Origin: Oscillospiraceae bacterium
Lineage (GTDB): Bacteria > Bacillota > Clostridia > Oscillospirales > Oscillospiraceae
Assembly: GCA_015067615.1 (NCBI GenBank)
Contig: SVMD01000003.1
Location: forward strand, 124,001-188,000
Direction of reading: 5' to 3'
DNA length: 64,000 nucleotides
The notes below the pieces were generated by a model. That model was not told the origin of the DNA and did not search any database. It was given only the letters and a program-made list of their open reading frames with translations. Numbering within the stretch: position 1 is the stretch's first letter; each line of letters opens with the position of its first letter. Positions 62,860 to 64,000 of the stretch are shown here, in pieces. The position numbers and the translations under genes are program-made.

Positions 62860-64000
62860 ATGTCTGAAAAAAAGCAAAACTTCTTACAGGGCACTGCCAT
62901 GCTGGCCATGGCCACCGCCATTGTCAAGGTCATTGGCGCCCTGTACAAAATCCCCCTCAACGCCATCATCGGCACCCAGGGCTTCGGCTACTACTCCACC
63001 GCCTATGAAATTTACGCGGTGCTGCTGATGATCTCTACCGCAGGTCTCCCCGTTGCCATGAGCCGGATGATCTCCCAGGCCAATGCCCTGGGCCACAACA
63101 ACCAGGTCCGCCGGATCTACACCACCTGCCGCACCATTTTTCTGATCCTGGGCATCTCCGGCAGTCTGCTGATGACCGTATTCTGCCGTCAGCTGGCCGC
63201 CTTCCAGAACCAGCCCGACGCCTGGGCCGCCATCGGCTGCCTGGGTCCCTGCATGCTGCTGATCTGCATCATGTCCACCTTCCGGGGCTACTTCCAGGGT
63301 CAGAGCAACATGCTCCCCACCTCCGTCTCCCAGGTCATTGAGGCCATCGTCAAGCTGGTGGTTGGCATCGGCCTTGCGCTGCTGTTCCTGAAAACCACCA
63401 ATTCCGTGGCCCTGGCCGCCGGAGGCGCCATCCTGGGCGTGACGGTCAGCTGTCTTGTGTCCTCGGTGTATCTTTGGGGCAAGTTCCGCCCCAGCTATGC
63501 CCAGCTGGGCGAGGGCACCGACACCCCCGATTCCTTCGGCGTCACCGCCAAGCGGCTGCTGATCATCGCCATCCCCATCACCCTGGGCTCCGCAGGACTT
63601 CAGATCCTGACTGCCCTGGAGACCAAAATCTACATGGGCCGTCTGCTTGGCATGATGACCCAGGACGCCGCCGATACCCAGCGGGGCATCTACTCCATGG
63701 CCCAGACCATCTTCAACATGCCCTGCTCCTTCATCACCCCCATCACCATCTCCATCATCCCTGCCATCACCAACCACCTGACCCTGCTGAAAACCGCAGA
63801 GGCCAAGGAGACCGAGGAATCCGCCGTCCGGGTCATGGCCCTGATCTCCATGCCCTGCGCCTTCGGCCTTGCCACCCTGGCAGAGCCCGTCACCGCCCTC
63901 TTGGGCGGCTACACCGGTGAAGACCTGGTCCTGGCCACGGGGCTGATGGCCGTGCTGGGCATCAGCATCATCTTCAATGCCATCGTCCTGGTGACCACCG
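62860..64000 (+). CDS. SpoVB/MurJ-like polysaccharide flippase (truncated by window end)
   Basis: The first 380 codons of a polytopic MOP-superfamily protein, open at the window edge. It resembles stage V sporulation protein B and other oligosaccharide or lipid-II flippases: FLQGTAMLAMATAIVKVIGALYKIP at the start, FGYYSTAYEIYAVLLMISTAGLP, STFRGYFQGQSNMLPTS, and about ten TM segments so far. ATG 62860 has AAAAAGGAGCT upstream. In spore-formers such proteins help cortex or wall precursor transport; the precise substrate is unknown. It follows a hairpin repeat. Confidence 0.85.
   Translation, partial: MSEKKQNFLQGTAMLAMATAIVKVIGALYKIPLNAIIGTQGFGYYSTAYEIYAVLLMISTAGLPVAMSRMISQANALGHNNQVRRIYTTCRTIFLILGISGSLLMTVFCRQLAAFQNQPDAWAAIGCLGPCMLLICIMSTFRGYFQGQSNMLPTSVSQVIEAIVKLVVGIGLALLFLKTTNSVALAAGGAILGVTVSCLVSSVYLWGKFRPSYAQLGEGTDTPDSFGVTAKRLLIIAIPITLGSAGLQILTALETKIYMGRLLGMMTQDAADTQRGIYSMAQTIFNMPCSFITPITISIIPAITNHLTLLKTAEAKETEESAVRVMALISMPCAFGLATLAEPVTALLGGYTGEDLVLATGLMAVLGISIIFNAIVLVTT

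Noticed and set aside
1-64000. CRISPR array or rRNA operon
   Set aside because: No regularly spaced direct repeats with unique spacers and no 16S/23S/5S-like stretch were seen. The 21-bp repeats at 35971-36246 have no spacers and are coding.

Overview
The window looks like chromosome of an anaerobic, spore-forming gut clostridium of the Oscillospiraceae/Ruminococcaceae type. This is inferred from gene content (bofA, ytvI-like and spoVB-like sporulation genes, hemZ, an Rnf-type flavin redox locus, a UPF0735 ACT protein), from the GC-rich, GCC/CTG-heavy codon use after about 11.1 kb, and from dense families of short palindromic intergenic repeats. No taxon marker was searched. Layout: (1) Up to about 11.1 kb is a more AT-rich mobile segment that reads as an integrative mobilizable element: a TetR regulator, a SLOG/membrane-protein pair divergent from an XRE regulator, a MOBQ-type relaxase with an IncQ-like oriT, DUF3847, a DnaC-like loader, a RepA-like initiator, a large STAND/NB-ARC ATPase, and a large serine recombinase at the right end. 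The left end was not found. (2) 11.1-16.3 kb holds housekeeping genes: rhodanese, a lipoprotein, a P-loop kinase, tRNA-Leu beside two odd tandem RNA-like units, a YfbR-type nucleotidase, a HAD phosphatase, and a DnaC/DnaD-like replication pair. (3) 16.4-33.2 kb holds a GH13 alpha-glucosidase behind a cre-like site, galE, a two-component system, MscS, BofA, RidA, a flavoprotein, a MoxR/VWA pair, and a compact Rnf-like operon (lipoprotein, ApbE, RnfC, RnfD, RnfG and a 142-residue membrane protein, without RnfA/E/B). (4) 33.7-48.6 kb holds a four-gene MacAB-like exporter, SGNH hydrolase, NudC, PlsC, a divergent PAP2 protein, a hydrolase/acyltransferase fusion with a zinc-ribbon membrane partner, DegV, and an ECF sigma/anti-sigma pair. 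(5) 48.7-64 kb holds infC-rpmI-rplT with a likely attenuator and an AUC start, an ACT-less aspartokinase with a UPF0735 ACT protein, ytvI, then recJ, a relA/spoT homologue, a DUF559 gene, dtd, an MBL hydrolase, hemZ, a second DUF559 gene, an altered amidohydrolase and a truncated spoVB/MATE-like flippase. The most unusual material is between the genes. One family of elements has 14-bp terminal inverted repeats (TAAATTATCGTTTA) around interchangeable cores. Another family of two-armed hairpin repeats in one case encloses, and in a second case abuts, a DUF559 nuclease-fold gene. Other points worth checking are the oriT with its tiled hairpins, the inverted iteron-like arrays around the STAND gene, the minimal Rnf locus, and the infC leader.
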